DNA from: Comamonas badia DSM 17552
GTDB lineage: Bacteria; Pseudomonadota; Gammaproteobacteria; Burkholderiales; Burkholderiaceae_C
Reading direction: 5' to 3'
DNA: 64,000 nt
Assembly: GCF_000484635.1 (NCBI RefSeq)
Contig: NZ_AXVM01000001.1
Span: 434,001 to 498,000, forward strand
Positions 8,576 through 18,728 of this stretch are shown piece by piece. Below the pieces are notes generated by a model, which did no database searches, had not been told where the DNA came from, and worked only from the letters and a program-made list of their open reading frames with translations. Both the position numbers and the translations under genes were made by a program. Position 1 is the first letter of the stretch; each line of letters begins with the position of its first letter.

Positions 8576-9460
8576 ATGTCCGCCCACCCGCCCATTGCGC
8601 CGCTCGCCGGGGTTCGCATCCTCAGCCTGTCCCTGAATCTTCCCGGCCCAGCCGCATTGATGCGCTGCCGCCAGATGGGTGCCGAGTGCGCCAAGCTCGA
8701 ACCTCCGCCACCGCCGGGCCGCGGCAGCAGCGACCCGATGGGCATCTACTGCCCCGAGGCTTACACCACCATGCACGCCGGCGTGCGCGTGCTGCATGCA
8801 AACCTCAAGGCACCCGAAGGGCAAGCCCTGATGGCGGCGGAACTGGCGCAGACGGATGTCCTGCTCACGTCCTTTCGCCCATCCGCACTCGCCAAATTGG
8901 GGCTTTCCTGGGAAGCGCTGCAGGCGCGCCATCCCAGGCTGTCACTGGTGCGCATCGTGGGCAGCCCGGGCGCGGCCGCCGAGGAACCGGGGCACGACCT
9001 GACCTACATGGCACAGGTCGGGCTGGTGACAGGCACCGCATTGCCGCCCACGCTGTTTGCCGACATGGGCGGTGCCCTGATGGCCAGCGAGGCGGTACTT
9101 CAGTCGCAGTTGGCGCGTGCGCAGACCGGCCTGGGCAGCTGCATCGATGTGGCGCTATCGGAGGCTGCAGCCTGGCTCGGCCTGCCGCGCCGCTGGGGCC
9201 TGACCACGGCGCAAGGCGACGTGGGCGGGAGCCACGCCGGCTACCGCGTCTACCCCTGCGCCGACGGACGGGTAGCGCTCGCCGCGCTGGAACCGCACTT
9301 TGCCGCGCGCCTGTTTACCTTGGTGCAGCTGCCTCCGCAGTCCGATCCGCATGCGCCCGACGTGCATGAAGCCGCAGCGGCATGGCTGCGCGGCAAATCC
9401 CGCCAGGAGCTCGATGCGATCGCGGGCGAGCAGGACCTGCCGCTGTACACCATGGCGTGA
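8576..9460 (+). CDS. CaiB/BaiF (class III) CoA-transferase family protein
   Basis: 294 aa from ATG 8576. Class III CoA-transferases and alpha-methylacyl-CoA racemases share this fold. The N-terminus PLAGVRILSLSLNLPGPAALM and MGAECAKLEPPP is characteristic of the short proteobacterial branch. VTGTALPPTLFADMGGALMASEAVL carries the aspartate (ADMGG) expected at the catalytic position, and RVYPCADGRVALAALEPHF follows. It is shorter than full transferases (~400 aa), so racemase-like or other activity is possible. Its stop is 1 nt from the end of the convergent sulfate-binding-like gene. Confidence 0.8.
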   Translation: MSAHPPIAPLAGVRILSLSLNLPGPAALMRCRQMGAECAKLEPPPPPGRGSSDPMGIYCPEAYTTMHAGVRVLHANLKAPEGQALMAAELAQTDVLLTSFRPSALAKLGLSWEALQARHPRLSLVRIVGSPGAAAEEPGHDLTYMAQVGLVTGTALPPTLFADMGGALMASEAVLQSQLARAQTGLGSCIDVALSEAAAWLGLPRRWGLTTAQGDVGGSHAGYRVYPCADGRVALAALEPHFAARLFTLVQLPPQSDPHAPDVHEAAAAWLRGKSRQELDAIAGEQDLPLYTMA

Positions 9461-9461
9461 C

Positions 9462-10442
9462 TCACAACGGCACGCGCGCGCCCGCCGCCGCCAGCTGCGG
9501 TGCGCTGGGCTGCCAGATCTGGTCAAACCGGCCACCGGCACTGAAATGCACCTTCTGCGCCAGTTCCAGGCTGCCGAAATACTTGGCCACGGGAAACGTC
9601 GAGATGGCCTTGAAGTTCTCCGCGTGGCGCGCCAGCACCGCCGCCGACTGCGGACGCAGGCCGTGGCGTGCGGCAATTTCCTGCGCTTCATCAGTGTAGA
9701 GATAGGTCAGATAGGCCCGGGCTTCGAGCAGCTGGCTTTCACTTGCGCCGTGCACCGCCAGGGCAACGGGGTTTTCCACCAAAACGCTGGCCGAGGGGTA
9801 GACCACCGCGAGCCCGCTGCCGCCCGCTGACTCACGGATGGCGCCGGCATCGGACTCCAGCGCAATCAGCACATCCCCTTGCCCCTCCCGCGCAAATGCA
9901 GCAACGGCTTCGCGCTCTCCTTTTGCAAGCACCTGGGCCTGCCGGTAGAGCGTGCCGACGAATTCGGCGGCCTGTGCATCGCTGGCGCCCTGCTCACGCG
10001 CACTGCCCCAGGCTGCGAGATAGGCGTAGCGCCCGGTATTGCACAACTTGGGATTGGAAACGACCGCATGCACCTCCTGGCGCGTGAGGTCGCTCCAGTC
10101 GCGAATACCCTTGGGGTTGCCTGCGCGCACCAGGAAGACGATGGTAGACGCCGTGGGCGCCGCCCCCCGGGGCTGTTGGCGAGCCCAATCCTGCGCCACC
10201 ACGCCCAGTTGCGCCAGCGTCTGGATGTCCGTGGTGGTGCTGAACGCAAACGCACCGGGCCCGACACTTGCATCGGCGGCTCGGGATTCATGGGCTGAAA
10301 AGGCCGCCCTGGTCTCCTGGAAGAACGCGCGTGCCGCCTGCGCCGAGCCATTGACGGCGCCAACCGCCTGCGCCTGGGCCAGCGCGCCCGCAGCCATCAG
10401 CGTCGCCGCGAGCATTGCCTGAAACCATTGCTTGCCAACCAT
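9462..10442 (-). CDS. Periplasmic sulfate/thiosulfate-binding-like protein (Sbp family), orphan
   Basis: 326 aa from ATG 10442, which has GGGGTGAG upstream; a GTG 9 nt earlier is possible. It has a clear signal peptide (MLAATLMAAGALAQAQA). Sbp-family landmarks: STIVFLVRAGNPKGIRDWSDL, GRYAYLAAWGSA, GDVLIALESDA, VYPSASVLVENPVA, ARAYLTYLYTDEAQEIAA and VHFSAGGRFDQIW. Two deviations are visible. The N-terminal third is shortened and reworked, and the usual PKTSGN ligand loop reads PKLCNT. No cysT/W/A permease or ATPase gene is near, so it either serves a distant transporter or has another ligand. Confidence 0.8.
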   Translation of the reverse strand: MVGKQWFQAMLAATLMAAGALAQAQAVGAVNGSAQAARAFFQETRAAFSAHESRAADASVGPGAFAFSTTTDIQTLAQLGVVAQDWARQQPRGAAPTASTIVFLVRAGNPKGIRDWSDLTRQEVHAVVSNPKLCNTGRYAYLAAWGSAREQGASDAQAAEFVGTLYRQAQVLAKGEREAVAAFAREGQGDVLIALESDAGAIRESAGGSGLAVVYPSASVLVENPVALAVHGASESQLLEARAYLTYLYTDEAQEIAARHGLRPQSAAVLARHAENFKAISTFPVAKYFGSLELAQKVHFSAGGRFDQIWQPSAPQLAAAGARVPL

Positions 10443-10580
10443 TGCACTCACCCCACGAAAACAATGGGGACGATTGTGCGAAAGGAAGGCAGAAACTCAA
10501 ACGAAGACTTTTTTGTGAGCTAATGCGGCACGCGCATAAGCCGGTCCGATGGCCGAGGCGGAACAACCCGCCGCACCGCG

Positions 10581-11057
10581 TCACTGCAGCGTGTTCTTCG
10601 CCGCATCCGGCAGCAGCAAGGGGAAGACGGCAATGCCTTCCTCCAGCAGTTCGGCCGTTTCCCGTGCACTCGCCTGGCCTCGAATGGCCCGCTCGGGCAC
10701 CTCCTCGCGGTGCATGCGCCGGACCTCGGTGGCAAACCGCTCTCCGACATCCTCGGTGTTCGCCATGACCTTGCGTGCCAGTTCCAGCCACGCGGCCTGC
10801 AGCGCCAGCGTCGGGCTGCCCCGCCCTGGGACGGCGTTCACCACCTCCCGGGTACCTGGGTTCTCTGCCGTTGGCGGTGCATCGGAACCCACGCGCAGAT
10901 TCAGGCGCGGCGCACTCAGCGCCTTGCGGACCTCGCCGCTGCCGCACATCGGGCACTGCACCAGATGACGCTGCTGCTGCGCCAGAAAATCCTCTTCGGA
11001 CGCAAACCAGCCCTCGAACGCATGGTCCAGCGGGCAAAGCAGGTCCAGGACCTTCAC
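10581..11057 (-). CDS. DUF1178 family protein
   Basis: 158 aa using GTG 11057 as start. AGGTGCCC just upstream provides the RBS, and the protein then begins VKVLDLLCPLDHAFEGWF, as the family does. The N-terminus holds a probable zinc ribbon: CPLDH (from residue 7) and CPMCGSGEVRKALSAP. The rest is helical (ALQAAWLELARKVMA, EVRRMHREEVPERAIRG). Function unknown. The start lies 7 nt after the nuoN stop, so it is read as the last gene of the nuo operon. Confidence 0.85.
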   Translation of the reverse strand: MKVLDLLCPLDHAFEGWFASEEDFLAQQQRHLVQCPMCGSGEVRKALSAPRLNLRVGSDAPPTAENPGTREVVNAVPGRGSPTLALQAAWLELARKVMANTEDVGERFATEVRRMHREEVPERAIRGQASARETAELLEEGIAVFPLLLPDAAKNTLQ

Positions 11058-11064
11058 GGGCACC

Positions 11065-12558
11065 TCATGAGGCCAGTGTGCGCACGATGGCGTCGGCACA
11101 CAGCGCCATGAGACCGCCAGGCAAAATGCCGACGATGAACACGAGCGCCGCGTTGAAGGTCAGCACGATGCGCACATCGGCCGGCGCAGAGACGGTCGTC
11201 GCCGTCAGGGGCTGGTCAAAATACATGACCTTGATGACACGCAGGTAGTAGAACGCGCCGATCACCGACATCACCACCGCATACACCGCCAGCGCGATGT
11301 GCAGCGTGCTGCCGCTGGAGATCAAGGCTTCGAGTACCGACAGCTTGGCATAAAAGCCCACCAGCGGCGGAATGCCGGCCAGCGAGAACATGCACACGCA
11401 CATGATGCCGGCATACAGCGGGCTGCGGCGGTTGAGCCCGGCGAAATCGGCGATTTCCTCGCTTTCGAAGCCCTCGCGCGCCAGCAGCAGGATCACGCCG
11501 AAGGCGGGCACCACCGTGAGCACGTAGGTGACCACATAGAACATCGCGGAGCTGTAGGCGCGCTCGGCCATGACGGAATCCACCGCGCCGCCGACCACAC
11601 CCGACATCAGCCCGAGGAACATGAAGCCCATGTGCGAAATCGCCGAGTACGCCAGCATGCGCTTGATGTTCGATTGCATCGTGCCGATCACGTTGCCGAC
11701 GAATAGCGAGGCGATCGCCAGCACGGCGAGCATCTGCTGCCAGTCGATCGCCAGCGGCAGCAGCGCATCCACCAGCAGGCGCATGGCGATGCCGAAGGCC
11801 GCCAGCTTGGGCGCGCTGCTGATGATGACCGCGATCACCGTGGGAGCGCCCTGGTAGACGTCGGGCGTCCACATGTGAAACGGCACCGCCACCAGCTTGA
11901 ACGCCAGGCCCGAGACGATGAACACCACGCCGAACACCAGCACCTGGTGGCGCACCTGCCCGGCGTTGATCGCCTTGAACACTTCGCCGATATCCAGCGT
12001 CCCCGTGGCGCCATAAATCATCGACAGGCCATAGAGCAGAAAGCCGCTGGCCATGGCGCCGAGCACGAAATACTTCATCGCCGCCTCGGTCGCCACCGCA
12101 TCGTCGCGGCGCAGCGCCACCAGCGCGTAGCTGGAAAGCGTGAGCAGTTCCAGCCCCAGGTAGATCACCAGGAAGTTGTTGGCCGAGATCATCACGAAGA
12201 TGCCCAGCAGCATGAAGGTGGAGAGCGTGAACAGTTCGCCGCCGCGCAGCATGTCGCGGTCGCCCGCATAGGGCCTGCCGTACACCAGGCAGGCCATCAT
12301 GGTGACGGCGGCGAAGCACTTGAGCCAGCTGCCCATGCTGTCCGACACCACCATGTTGCCCCAGCCGTAGAAGGTATTGCCGCTGCTGGCGTACATGGCC
12401 TCCAGACCGGCGACCACGCCCAGGGTGAGCAGCGTGAGGAAATGGGTGACGTTGCGATGGCGGCTGGAAACGCCCAGATCCACCAGGGCAATCACGCAGC
12501 CCATCACGAGCAGCACGATCTCCGAATACACCGCCAGCCAGCTCAGGTTGTCAATCAT
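11065..12558 (-). CDS. nuoN: NADH-quinone oxidoreductase subunit N
   Basis: 497 aa antiporter-like membrane subunit of complex I and part of the proton-pumping arm. About 14 hydrophobic helices are visible. The central LAFKLVAVPFHMWTPDVYQGAP and IKRMLAYSAISHMGFMFLG are diagnostic, with the conserved lysines of the Mrp-type antiporter fold in both. LAGIPPLVGFYAKLSVLEA lies near the C-terminus. It is the last complex I gene, 24 nt after nuoM, and precedes the DUF1178 gene. Confidence 0.96.
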   Translation of the reverse strand: MIDNLSWLAVYSEIVLLVMGCVIALVDLGVSSRHRNVTHFLTLLTLGVVAGLEAMYASSGNTFYGWGNMVVSDSMGSWLKCFAAVTMMACLVYGRPYAGDRDMLRGGELFTLSTFMLLGIFVMISANNFLVIYLGLELLTLSSYALVALRRDDAVATEAAMKYFVLGAMASGFLLYGLSMIYGATGTLDIGEVFKAINAGQVRHQVLVFGVVFIVSGLAFKLVAVPFHMWTPDVYQGAPTVIAVIISSAPKLAAFGIAMRLLVDALLPLAIDWQQMLAVLAIASLFVGNVIGTMQSNIKRMLAYSAISHMGFMFLGLMSGVVGGAVDSVMAERAYSSAMFYVVTYVLTVVPAFGVILLLAREGFESEEIADFAGLNRRSPLYAGIMCVCMFSLAGIPPLVGFYAKLSVLEALISSGSTLHIALAVYAVVMSVIGAFYYLRVIKVMYFDQPLTATTVSAPADVRIVLTFNAALVFIVGILPGGLMALCADAIVRTLAS

Positions 12559-12582
12559 TGTGTTTCTTTCCGCCGGTCTTGC

Positions 12583-14055
12583 TCACAATTTTGAAGTGGC
12601 GATCTGTTGCAGCAGATGCGCCACCGAGGCATCCATCACGTCAGTGAAGGGTTTGGGATAGACGCCCATGAACAGCACGGCGATGGCCAGGAGGGCAAGG
12701 ATGAAGGTCTCACGCTTGTTGATTTCGGGCATGGCCTTGACATGTTCGTTGGCGATGTCGCCGAAATACACGCGCTTGAACATCCACAGCGAGTAGGCCG
12801 CGCCCAGGATCACCGCCCAGGCCGCGCAGAAGCCGATCCAGAAGTTGTACTTGACCGAGGCCAGGATCACCATCCACTCGCCGACGAAGCCCGCCGTGCC
12901 CGGCAGGCCGCAATTGGCCATGAAGAACAGCATGGCAAAGGCGCCGAACCTGGGCATGGCATTGATCACGCCGCCGTAGTCGGCGATCTCACGCGAGTGC
13001 ACTCGGTCGTACAGCACGCCGATGCACAGGAACATGGCGGCGGAAACAAAACCGTGGGCGATCATCTGCACGATGCCGCCCGAGAGCCCCAGATCGTTGA
13101 AGATGAAAAAGCCCAGCGTGACGAAGCCCATGTGCGCCACCGACGAATAGGCGACGAGCTTCTTCATGTCCTTCTGCACGATGGCGACGAAGCCGATGTA
13201 GATCACCGCGACCAGCGACAGCGTGATGATGAACGGCGCCCATTCGTGCGCCGCATCGGGCACGATGGGCAGCAGAAAGCGCAGGAAGCCATAGGCGCCG
13301 AGCTTGAGCATGATGGCCGCCAGGATCACCGAGCCGCCGGTCGGCGCCTCGACGTGCACGTCGGGCAGCCAGGTGTGGATGGGCCACATCGGCACCTTCA
13401 CGGCAAAGGCTGCGAAGAAGCCGAAGAACAGCAGGGTCTGCGCCGTCGCCGGAATCGCCAGTTCGTGCCAGGTGAGGATGTCAAAACTCCCGCCCGAGCG
13501 GCTGTACAGATAGATCACCGTGATCAGCATCAGCAGCGAACCCAGCAGCGTGTATAGGAAGAACTTGAACGCCGCGTAAATCTTGCGCGGCCCGCCCCAA
13601 ACGCCGATGATGAGGTACATCGGGATCAGCGTGGCCTCGAAGAACACGTAGAACAGCATGCCGTCGAGCGCGCTGAACACGCCGATCATCAGCCCCGAGA
13701 GGATCAGGAACGCCGCCATGTACTGGTTCACGCGCTCGCGGATCACTTCCCAGCCGGCGATCACCACGATCAGCGTGATGAAGGCGGTAAGCGGCACGAA
13801 CCAGAACGAAAGGCCATCAAGCCCCAGGTGGTAGTTCATGTGGAAATGCGCGATCCACGGCAGGTTCTCGACGAACTGCATCTGCGCGGTGCCGATCTGG
13901 AAACCCTGGTACAGCGGCACCGTGACCAGCAGGCCCAGCAACGCGCCCAGCAGCGCCACCCAGCGCACGAATCCGGCCTGCTCGTCCCGCTTGAAAAACA
14001 GCAGGAAACAACCGAACGCGATCGGCAGCCAGATGGCAAGACTCAACCAAGCCAT
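12583..14055 (-). CDS. nuoM: NADH-quinone oxidoreductase subunit M
   Basis: 490 aa, antiporter-like membrane subunit of complex I. Typical sequences: HMNYHLGLDGLSFWFVPLTAF, the helix FYVFFEATLIPMYLIIGVWGG with the buried glutamate, AAFAVKVPMWPIHTWLPDVHVEAPT with a key lysine, and KKLVAYSSVAHMGFVTLG. It lies 13 nt downstream of nuoL and is tightly packed in the operon. Nothing unusual in length or motifs. Confidence 0.96.
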   Translation of the reverse strand: MAWLSLAIWLPIAFGCFLLFFKRDEQAGFVRWVALLGALLGLLVTVPLYQGFQIGTAQMQFVENLPWIAHFHMNYHLGLDGLSFWFVPLTAFITLIVVIAGWEVIRERVNQYMAAFLILSGLMIGVFSALDGMLFYVFFEATLIPMYLIIGVWGGPRKIYAAFKFFLYTLLGSLLMLITVIYLYSRSGGSFDILTWHELAIPATAQTLLFFGFFAAFAVKVPMWPIHTWLPDVHVEAPTGGSVILAAIMLKLGAYGFLRFLLPIVPDAAHEWAPFIITLSLVAVIYIGFVAIVQKDMKKLVAYSSVAHMGFVTLGFFIFNDLGLSGGIVQMIAHGFVSAAMFLCIGVLYDRVHSREIADYGGVINAMPRFGAFAMLFFMANCGLPGTAGFVGEWMVILASVKYNFWIGFCAAWAVILGAAYSLWMFKRVYFGDIANEHVKAMPEINKRETFILALLAIAVLFMGVYPKPFTDVMDASVAHLLQQIATSKL

Positions 14056-14068
14056 TTTTATTGTTCTC

Positions 14069-16084
14069 CTACTTGTTGAGCCAGACGAAGTACGTCATCA
14101 GGGCCAGCACGCCCAGAATCATCACCAGGGCGTAATGGAAAAGGTAGCCCGACTGCACCCAGCGCGCGATGCCGGCGAACCAGCCTATGCCGCGCCAGGA
14201 GCCGTTGACCACCGCGCCATCGATCAGGCCGGCATCCGCACCCTTCCACAGCCCGGTGCCCAGCAGTCGCGCGCCGCGCATGACGATGTTCTCGTTGATC
14301 CAGTCCATGTAAAACTTGTTGACGAGGATGTCGTAGAGCGGCTTGAAGGCCTTGGCCGCCTTGGCGGGCAGGGCGGTGTTCACCATGTAGCAGTAATACG
14401 CCACCGCAAACCCGGCCAGCGTCAGCCAGAACGGCAGCGTCTGCACCGCATGCAGCGCCATCGCCATCGGGCCGTGAAAGCCCTCTTTGAGTTCGGCCAT
14501 GGTCGGATGCGCCGCCAGCACCTGGATCGAATCGCCAAAGAAACCGCCATAGAGCATGGGCTCGATATAGGGGTAGCCGATCACCACCGAAGGGATCGCC
14601 AGCAGGATCAGCGGCACGGTGACGACCCAGGGCGTCTCATGCGGTTTGCCGCCATGGCCGTGTCCGTGGCCGTCATGTCCGTGGTGGGCGTCCGGATTCT
14701 GGTCGTAGCGCTCCGGGCCATGGAACACCATGAAATAAGCGCGGAAGCTGTAGAGCGCCGTCACGAACACGCCCGCCACTACCGCGAAGTGCGCAAACCC
14801 GGCGCCCGGCAGCACGCTTTCCGCCGCGGCCTCGATGATGCTGTCCTTGGAATAAAAGCCCGAGAAGAACGGCGTGGCCACCAGCGCCAGCGTGCCCAGC
14901 AGGAAGGTGATCCAGGTGATGGGCATGTACTTGCGCAAGCCGCCCATCCAGCGCATGTCCTGGTTGTGGTGCATGGCGATGATGACCGAACCGGAGCCGA
15001 GGAACAGCAGCGCCTTGAAGAAGGCGTGCGTCATCAGGTGGAAGATGCCGGCCGAATACGCCGAGACGCCCAGCGCCACGGTCATGTAGCCGAGCTGCGA
15101 CAGCGTGGAATACGCCACCACGCGCTTGATGTCGTTCTGGACGATGCCCACCAGGCCCATGAACAGCGCGGTGATGGCGCCGATGACCAGCACGAAGCTG
15201 AGTGCCGCGTCCGAGAGTTCGAACAGCGGCGACATGCGCGCCACCATGAAGATGCCGGCCGTCACCATGGTGGCGGCGTGGATCAGCGCGGAGATGGGGG
15301 TGGGGCCTTCCATCGAATCGGGCAGCCAGATGTGCAGCGGAAACTGCGCCGACTTGCCCATGGCGCCGACGAAGAGGCAGATGCAGGTCACGCTGAGCAG
15401 CATCCACTGCGTGCCCGGGAACAGCAGCGTGGCCAGCTGCGGCGCCTGCGCGAAGACTTCCTTGTAGTGCACCGTGCCGGTATAGGCCCAGACCAGGCCT
15501 ATGCCCAGGATGAAGCCGAAGTCGCCCACCCGGTTGACCATGAAGGCCTTGAGATTGGCGAAGATCGCCGTCGGGCGCTTGAACCAGAAACCGATCAACA
15601 GGTAGGACACCAGGCCCACCGCCTCCCAGCCGAAGAACAGCTGCAGGAAGTTGTTGCTCATCACCAGCATGAGCATCGAGAAGGTGAACAGCGAGATGTA
15701 GGCGAAGAAGCGGTTGTAGCCGTCGTCGTCCGCCATGTAGCCAATGGTGTAGATGTGCACCATCAGCGAGACGAAGGTGACCACGGTCATCATCAGCGCA
15801 GTCAGCGGGTCGATCAGAAAACCGACGTTCATCTGGAACGACCCCACCGTCATCCAGGTGTAGATGTTCTGGTCGAACCGGGCACCTTCGTTGACCACGG
15901 CCTGCAGCGTCATCACCGACACCACGAAGGCGATGAACACGCCCAGGATGGTCACCGAATGCGAGATGCCGCGGCCGAAGCGGTTGCCGCCCAGCGCCGT
16001 GCCGAAAAAACCCGCCAGCAGCGATCCGGCCAGTGGTGCCAGCGGAACGATGAGCAGCGTCGAAGCGGAAAGGGTTGAACTCAT
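14069..16084 (-). CDS. nuoL: NADH-quinone oxidoreductase subunit L
   Basis: 671 aa from ATG 16084, with AAGG 8 nt upstream; a TTG two codons earlier is less likely. Distal antiporter-like subunit of complex I, with the long lateral helix at the C-terminus. Motifs: TIGYMADDDGYNRFFAY, FFGWEAVGLVSYLLIGFW, GKSAQFPLHIWLPDSMEGPTP with the conserved lysine, and IKRVVAYSTLSQLGYM. A histidine-rich loop (HHGHDGHGHGHGGKPH) sits around residue 470; it could bind metal but is probably just a variable loop. Confidence 0.96.
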   Translation of the reverse strand: MSSTLSASTLLIVPLAPLAGSLLAGFFGTALGGNRFGRGISHSVTILGVFIAFVVSVMTLQAVVNEGARFDQNIYTWMTVGSFQMNVGFLIDPLTALMMTVVTFVSLMVHIYTIGYMADDDGYNRFFAYISLFTFSMLMLVMSNNFLQLFFGWEAVGLVSYLLIGFWFKRPTAIFANLKAFMVNRVGDFGFILGIGLVWAYTGTVHYKEVFAQAPQLATLLFPGTQWMLLSVTCICLFVGAMGKSAQFPLHIWLPDSMEGPTPISALIHAATMVTAGIFMVARMSPLFELSDAALSFVLVIGAITALFMGLVGIVQNDIKRVVAYSTLSQLGYMTVALGVSAYSAGIFHLMTHAFFKALLFLGSGSVIIAMHHNQDMRWMGGLRKYMPITWITFLLGTLALVATPFFSGFYSKDSIIEAAAESVLPGAGFAHFAVVAGVFVTALYSFRAYFMVFHGPERYDQNPDAHHGHDGHGHGHGGKPHETPWVVTVPLILLAIPSVVIGYPYIEPMLYGGFFGDSIQVLAAHPTMAELKEGFHGPMAMALHAVQTLPFWLTLAGFAVAYYCYMVNTALPAKAAKAFKPLYDILVNKFYMDWINENIVMRGARLLGTGLWKGADAGLIDGAVVNGSWRGIGWFAGIARWVQSGYLFHYALVMILGVLALMTYFVWLNK

Positions 16085-16111
16085 GGACAAAACCTTGCAA
16101 TGCGGGGCGGC

Positions 16112-16420
16112 TCAACCCTTGAGGGTGTTGATGTCCTGCGCGTTGATGCTGGACTTGTTGCGGAACAGCAGCACCAGGATCGCCAGGCCGATGGCGGCTT
16201 CGGACGCCGCCACGGTCAGGATGAAGAACACGAAGATCTGCCCGTGCATGTCGCCGAGGTAATGCGAGAAGGCGATGAAATTGATGTTCACCGACAGCAG
16301 CATCATCTCGATCGCCATCAACAGCACGATCAGGTTCTGGCGGTTGAGAAAGATGCCGACGACGGAAATGGCGAACAGCAGCGCCGCCAGCGTCAGGTAG
16401 TGGCCCAGGGTCAGGCTCAT
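16112..16420 (-). CDS. nuoK: NADH-quinone oxidoreductase subunit K
   Basis: 102 aa with three transmembrane helices; part of the channel region of complex I. It keeps two buried membrane glutamates, one in the second helix ([15 protein letters not shown]) and one in the third ([19 protein letters not shown]). Its ATG overlaps the nuoJ stop by 4 nt (ATGA), which couples the two. Confidence 0.95.
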   Translation of the reverse strand: MSLTLGHYLTLAALLFAISVVGIFLNRQNLIVLLMAIEMMLLSVNINFIAFSHYLGDMHGQIFVFFILTVAASEAAIGLAILVLLFRNKSSINAQDINTLKG

Positions 16421-17094
16421 GTTTTTTTCTCCTCTGCGGCCGCCGCGGGTTCGGCCACCGGCTCGGGGACAGGTGCCATCTGCGTCGCGGGCATTTTCAC
16501 CATCACCAGCCGGTCCTGCGGGCGGGCGCGCACCGCCAGACCGGCGTCAATCGCCTTGGTGTCCTTGCGGTGGCGCAGCGTGAGGGCAATGGCGGCAATC
16601 ATCGCCACCAGCAGGATCACGGCGGCCACCTCGATCGGGTACAGGTATTGGGTGTACATCAGCTTGCCGAGTTCGCGCGTGTTGGAATACGCGATCGCCT
16701 GACCCGCGGCATCCAGCGCCGGGCCCATGGGCCTGGCCTCGTCCACGCCGCGAAAGCCGGTCATCAGCACCGCGCCCATTTCGAAGGCGACCAGGCCGCC
16801 CACGAAGGCGGCCAGCGGCAGATGCGCCCACAGATTGCCGCGCAGGGTGTCCATGCGGATGTCGAGCATCATCACCACGAAGACAAACAGCACCATCACC
16901 GCGCCCACATAGACCAGCACCAGCACGATGGCCAGGAACTCGGCCTTGAGCAGCAGCCAGATGCCGGCCGCCTGCGAGAAGGCAAGAATCAGGTGCAGCA
17001 CCGCATGCACGGGGTTGCGCGCGGTGACGACGCGCAGCGCCGCATACAGCAGCACCGCGGAAAACAGATAGAAGAAACCGGCTTGAGCGTCCAT
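16417..17094 (-). CDS. nuoJ: NADH-quinone oxidoreductase subunit J
   Basis: 225 aa, five-helix membrane subunit of complex I. Recognised by [26 protein letters not shown] and [20 protein letters not shown], the family's most conserved helix. A proline/alanine-rich hydrophilic tail ([17 protein letters not shown]) follows the last helix; such tails vary in length among Burkholderiales. The start is 29 nt after nuoI and the stop overlaps nuoK. Confidence 0.95.
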   Translation of the reverse strand: MDAQAGFFYLFSAVLLYAALRVVTARNPVHAVLHLILAFSQAAGIWLLLKAEFLAIVLVLVYVGAVMVLFVFVVMMLDIRMDTLRGNLWAHLPLAAFVGGLVAFEMGAVLMTGFRGVDEARPMGPALDAAGQAIAYSNTRELGKLMYTQYLYPIEVAAVILLVAMIAAIALTLRHRKDTKAIDAGLAVRARPQDRLVMVKMPATQMAPVPEPVAEPAAAAEEKKT

Positions 17095-17123
17095 GAATCA
17101 GATCTTGCGTAAAAAGCCGCGCT

Positions 17124-17636
17124 TCAGCGGTATTTGGCGTCGGCCGCCCTGGCGGCGGCGATTTCCGGCTCATAGCGGTCGCCCACGGCCAGCAGCATTT
17201 CCTTGGTGAAATACAGATCGCCGCGCTTCTCTCCGTGGTATTCGAAGATATGCGTCTCGACGATGGAATCGGTCGGGCAGCTCTCCTCGCAGAAGCCGCA
17301 GAAGATGCACTTGGTCAGGTCGATGTCGTAGCGCGTGGTGCGGCGCGTGCCGTCATCGCGCTGGGTGGATTCGATGGTGATGGCCATCGCCGGGCAGATC
17401 GCCTCGCACAGTTTGCAGGCGATGCATCGCTCTTCGCCGTTGTCGTAGCGGCGCAGCGCATGCAGGCCGCGAAAGCGTGGCGACAGCGGCGTGTGTTCCT
17501 CGGGGTATTCCAGCGTGATCTTGCGCCGGAACGCGTAGCGCCCGGTGAGCACCATGCCCTTGGCGATTTCCCAGAGCATGAAGCTCTTGAGGAAATCCTT
17601 GAGTACGAAATTGGATGGTTCGGCAACGGCAGCCAT
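17124..17636 (-). CDS. nuoI: NADH-quinone oxidoreductase subunit I
   Basis: 170 aa peripheral-arm subunit carrying two [4Fe-4S] clusters (N6a/N6b). The ligands are C71, C74, C77, C81 ([11 protein letters not shown]) and C110, C113, C116, C120 ([11 protein letters not shown]), each set followed by proline. The N-terminal amphipathic segment [17 protein letters not shown] docks to the membrane part. It lies 15 nt after nuoH. Confidence 0.96.
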   Translation of the reverse strand: MAAVAEPSNFVLKDFLKSFMLWEIAKGMVLTGRYAFRRKITLEYPEEHTPLSPRFRGLHALRRYDNGEERCIACKLCEAICPAMAITIESTQRDDGTRRTTRYDIDLTKCIFCGFCEESCPTDSIVETHIFEYHGEKRGDLYFTKEMLLAVGDRYEPEIAAARAADAKYR

Positions 17637-17651
17637 GAACAGGTCCTCCGG

Positions 17652-18728
17652 TCACTTCCAGATGTTCAGCGGCGACACCAGCCACGCGCCCACCACGACC
17701 AGCCAGACCAGCGTGACCGGAATGAAAATCTTCCAGCCCAGGCGCATGATCTGGTCGTAGCGGTAGCGCGGGAACGTGGCGCGGATCCAGATGAAGCACG
17801 AAACAACGAATGCAGTCTTGATCGCGAGCCAGATCCAGCCCGGGATGAAGCCCAAAAATTCAAACGGAGGCAGCCAGCCGCCCAGGAACATGATGACCGC
17901 CAGCGTGGACACCAGCCACATCGCGGCGTATTCCGCGAGGAAGAAAATGGCGAAACCCATGCCCGAATACTCGACCATGTGGCCCGCGACGATTTCGGAT
18001 TCGCCTTCGGTCATGTCAAACGGGTGGCGGTTGACCTCGGCCACGCACGAGACCAGATAGACGACGAAGATCGGCAGCAGCGGCAGCCAGTTCCATGACA
18101 GGAAACCCAGGCCCATGCCCGCCATCGCGCCCCGGCCCTGGCCCAGGACGATCTCGGTCATGTTGAGGCTGCCCGTGACCATGATGACCACGAGGAAGCA
18201 GAAGCCCATCGCGATTTCGTAGCTCACCATCTGCGCCGAGGCGCGCAGCGCGCCCAGCATGGCGTATTTGGAGTTGGACGCCCAGCCGGCGATGATCACG
18301 CCGTAGACCTCGATCGAGGTGATCGCCAGAATCAGCAGCAGGCCCGCGTCGATGTTGGCCACCGCCATGTGCGGCGCGAACGGCACCGCCACCCAGGCGG
18401 CCAGCGCCGGCATGATCGCCAGTACCGGCCCGAGCCAGAACAGGCGCTGGCTGGCCTGCGTGGGCTGGATCAGCTCCTTGGTCAGCAGCTTGATACCGTC
18501 GGCGAACGGCTGCCACAGCCCCCAGGGGCCAACCCGATTGGGCCCCTGGCGCACCTGCATATAGCCCAGCAGCTTGCGCTCCCAGAGCGTCATGTAGGCC
18601 ACTGCCACCAGCAGCGGCACCACCACGCAGACGATCTTGACCAGACCCCAGACCACCGGCCAGCCCGCACCCGTCCACCACGGGGCGCCGCTGAGCTGCA
18701 GTCCGGTGTTGTAAATGCTATCGATCAT
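17652..18728 (-). CDS. nuoH: NADH-quinone oxidoreductase subunit H
   Basis: 358 aa, eight or more transmembrane helices. It forms the quinone-entry site at the junction of the two arms. Diagnostic stretches: [24 protein letters not shown]-type continuation [16 protein letters not shown], and [19 protein letters not shown] with the conserved acidic residues of the E-channel. Its ATG overlaps the nuoG stop (18725-18728). Confidence 0.96.
   Translation of the reverse strand: MIDSIYNTGLQLSGAPWWTGAGWPVVWGLVKIVCVVVPLLVAVAYMTLWERKLLGYMQVRQGPNRVGPWGLWQPFADGIKLLTKELIQPTQASQRLFWLGPVLAIMPALAAWVAVPFAPHMAVANIDAGLLLILAITSIEVYGVIIAGWASNSKYAMLGALRASAQMVSYEIAMGFCFLVVIMVTGSLNMTEIVLGQGRGAMAGMGLGFLSWNWLPLLPIFVVYLVSCVAEVNRHPFDMTEGESEIVAGHMVEYSGMGFAIFFLAEYAAMWLVSTLAVIMFLGGWLPPFEFLGFIPGWIWLAIKTAFVVSCFIWIRATFPRYRYDQIMRLGWKIFIPVTLVWLVVVGAWLVSPLNIWK

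Noticed and set aside
13838-16078. Long + strand open frame opposite nuoL
   Set aside because: Histidine/arginine-rich antisense shadow of a conserved complex I gene.
15990-16090. Longer nuoL starting at TTG 16090
   Set aside because: ATG 16084 is six bases later with AAGG at proper distance, so the rare start is not needed.
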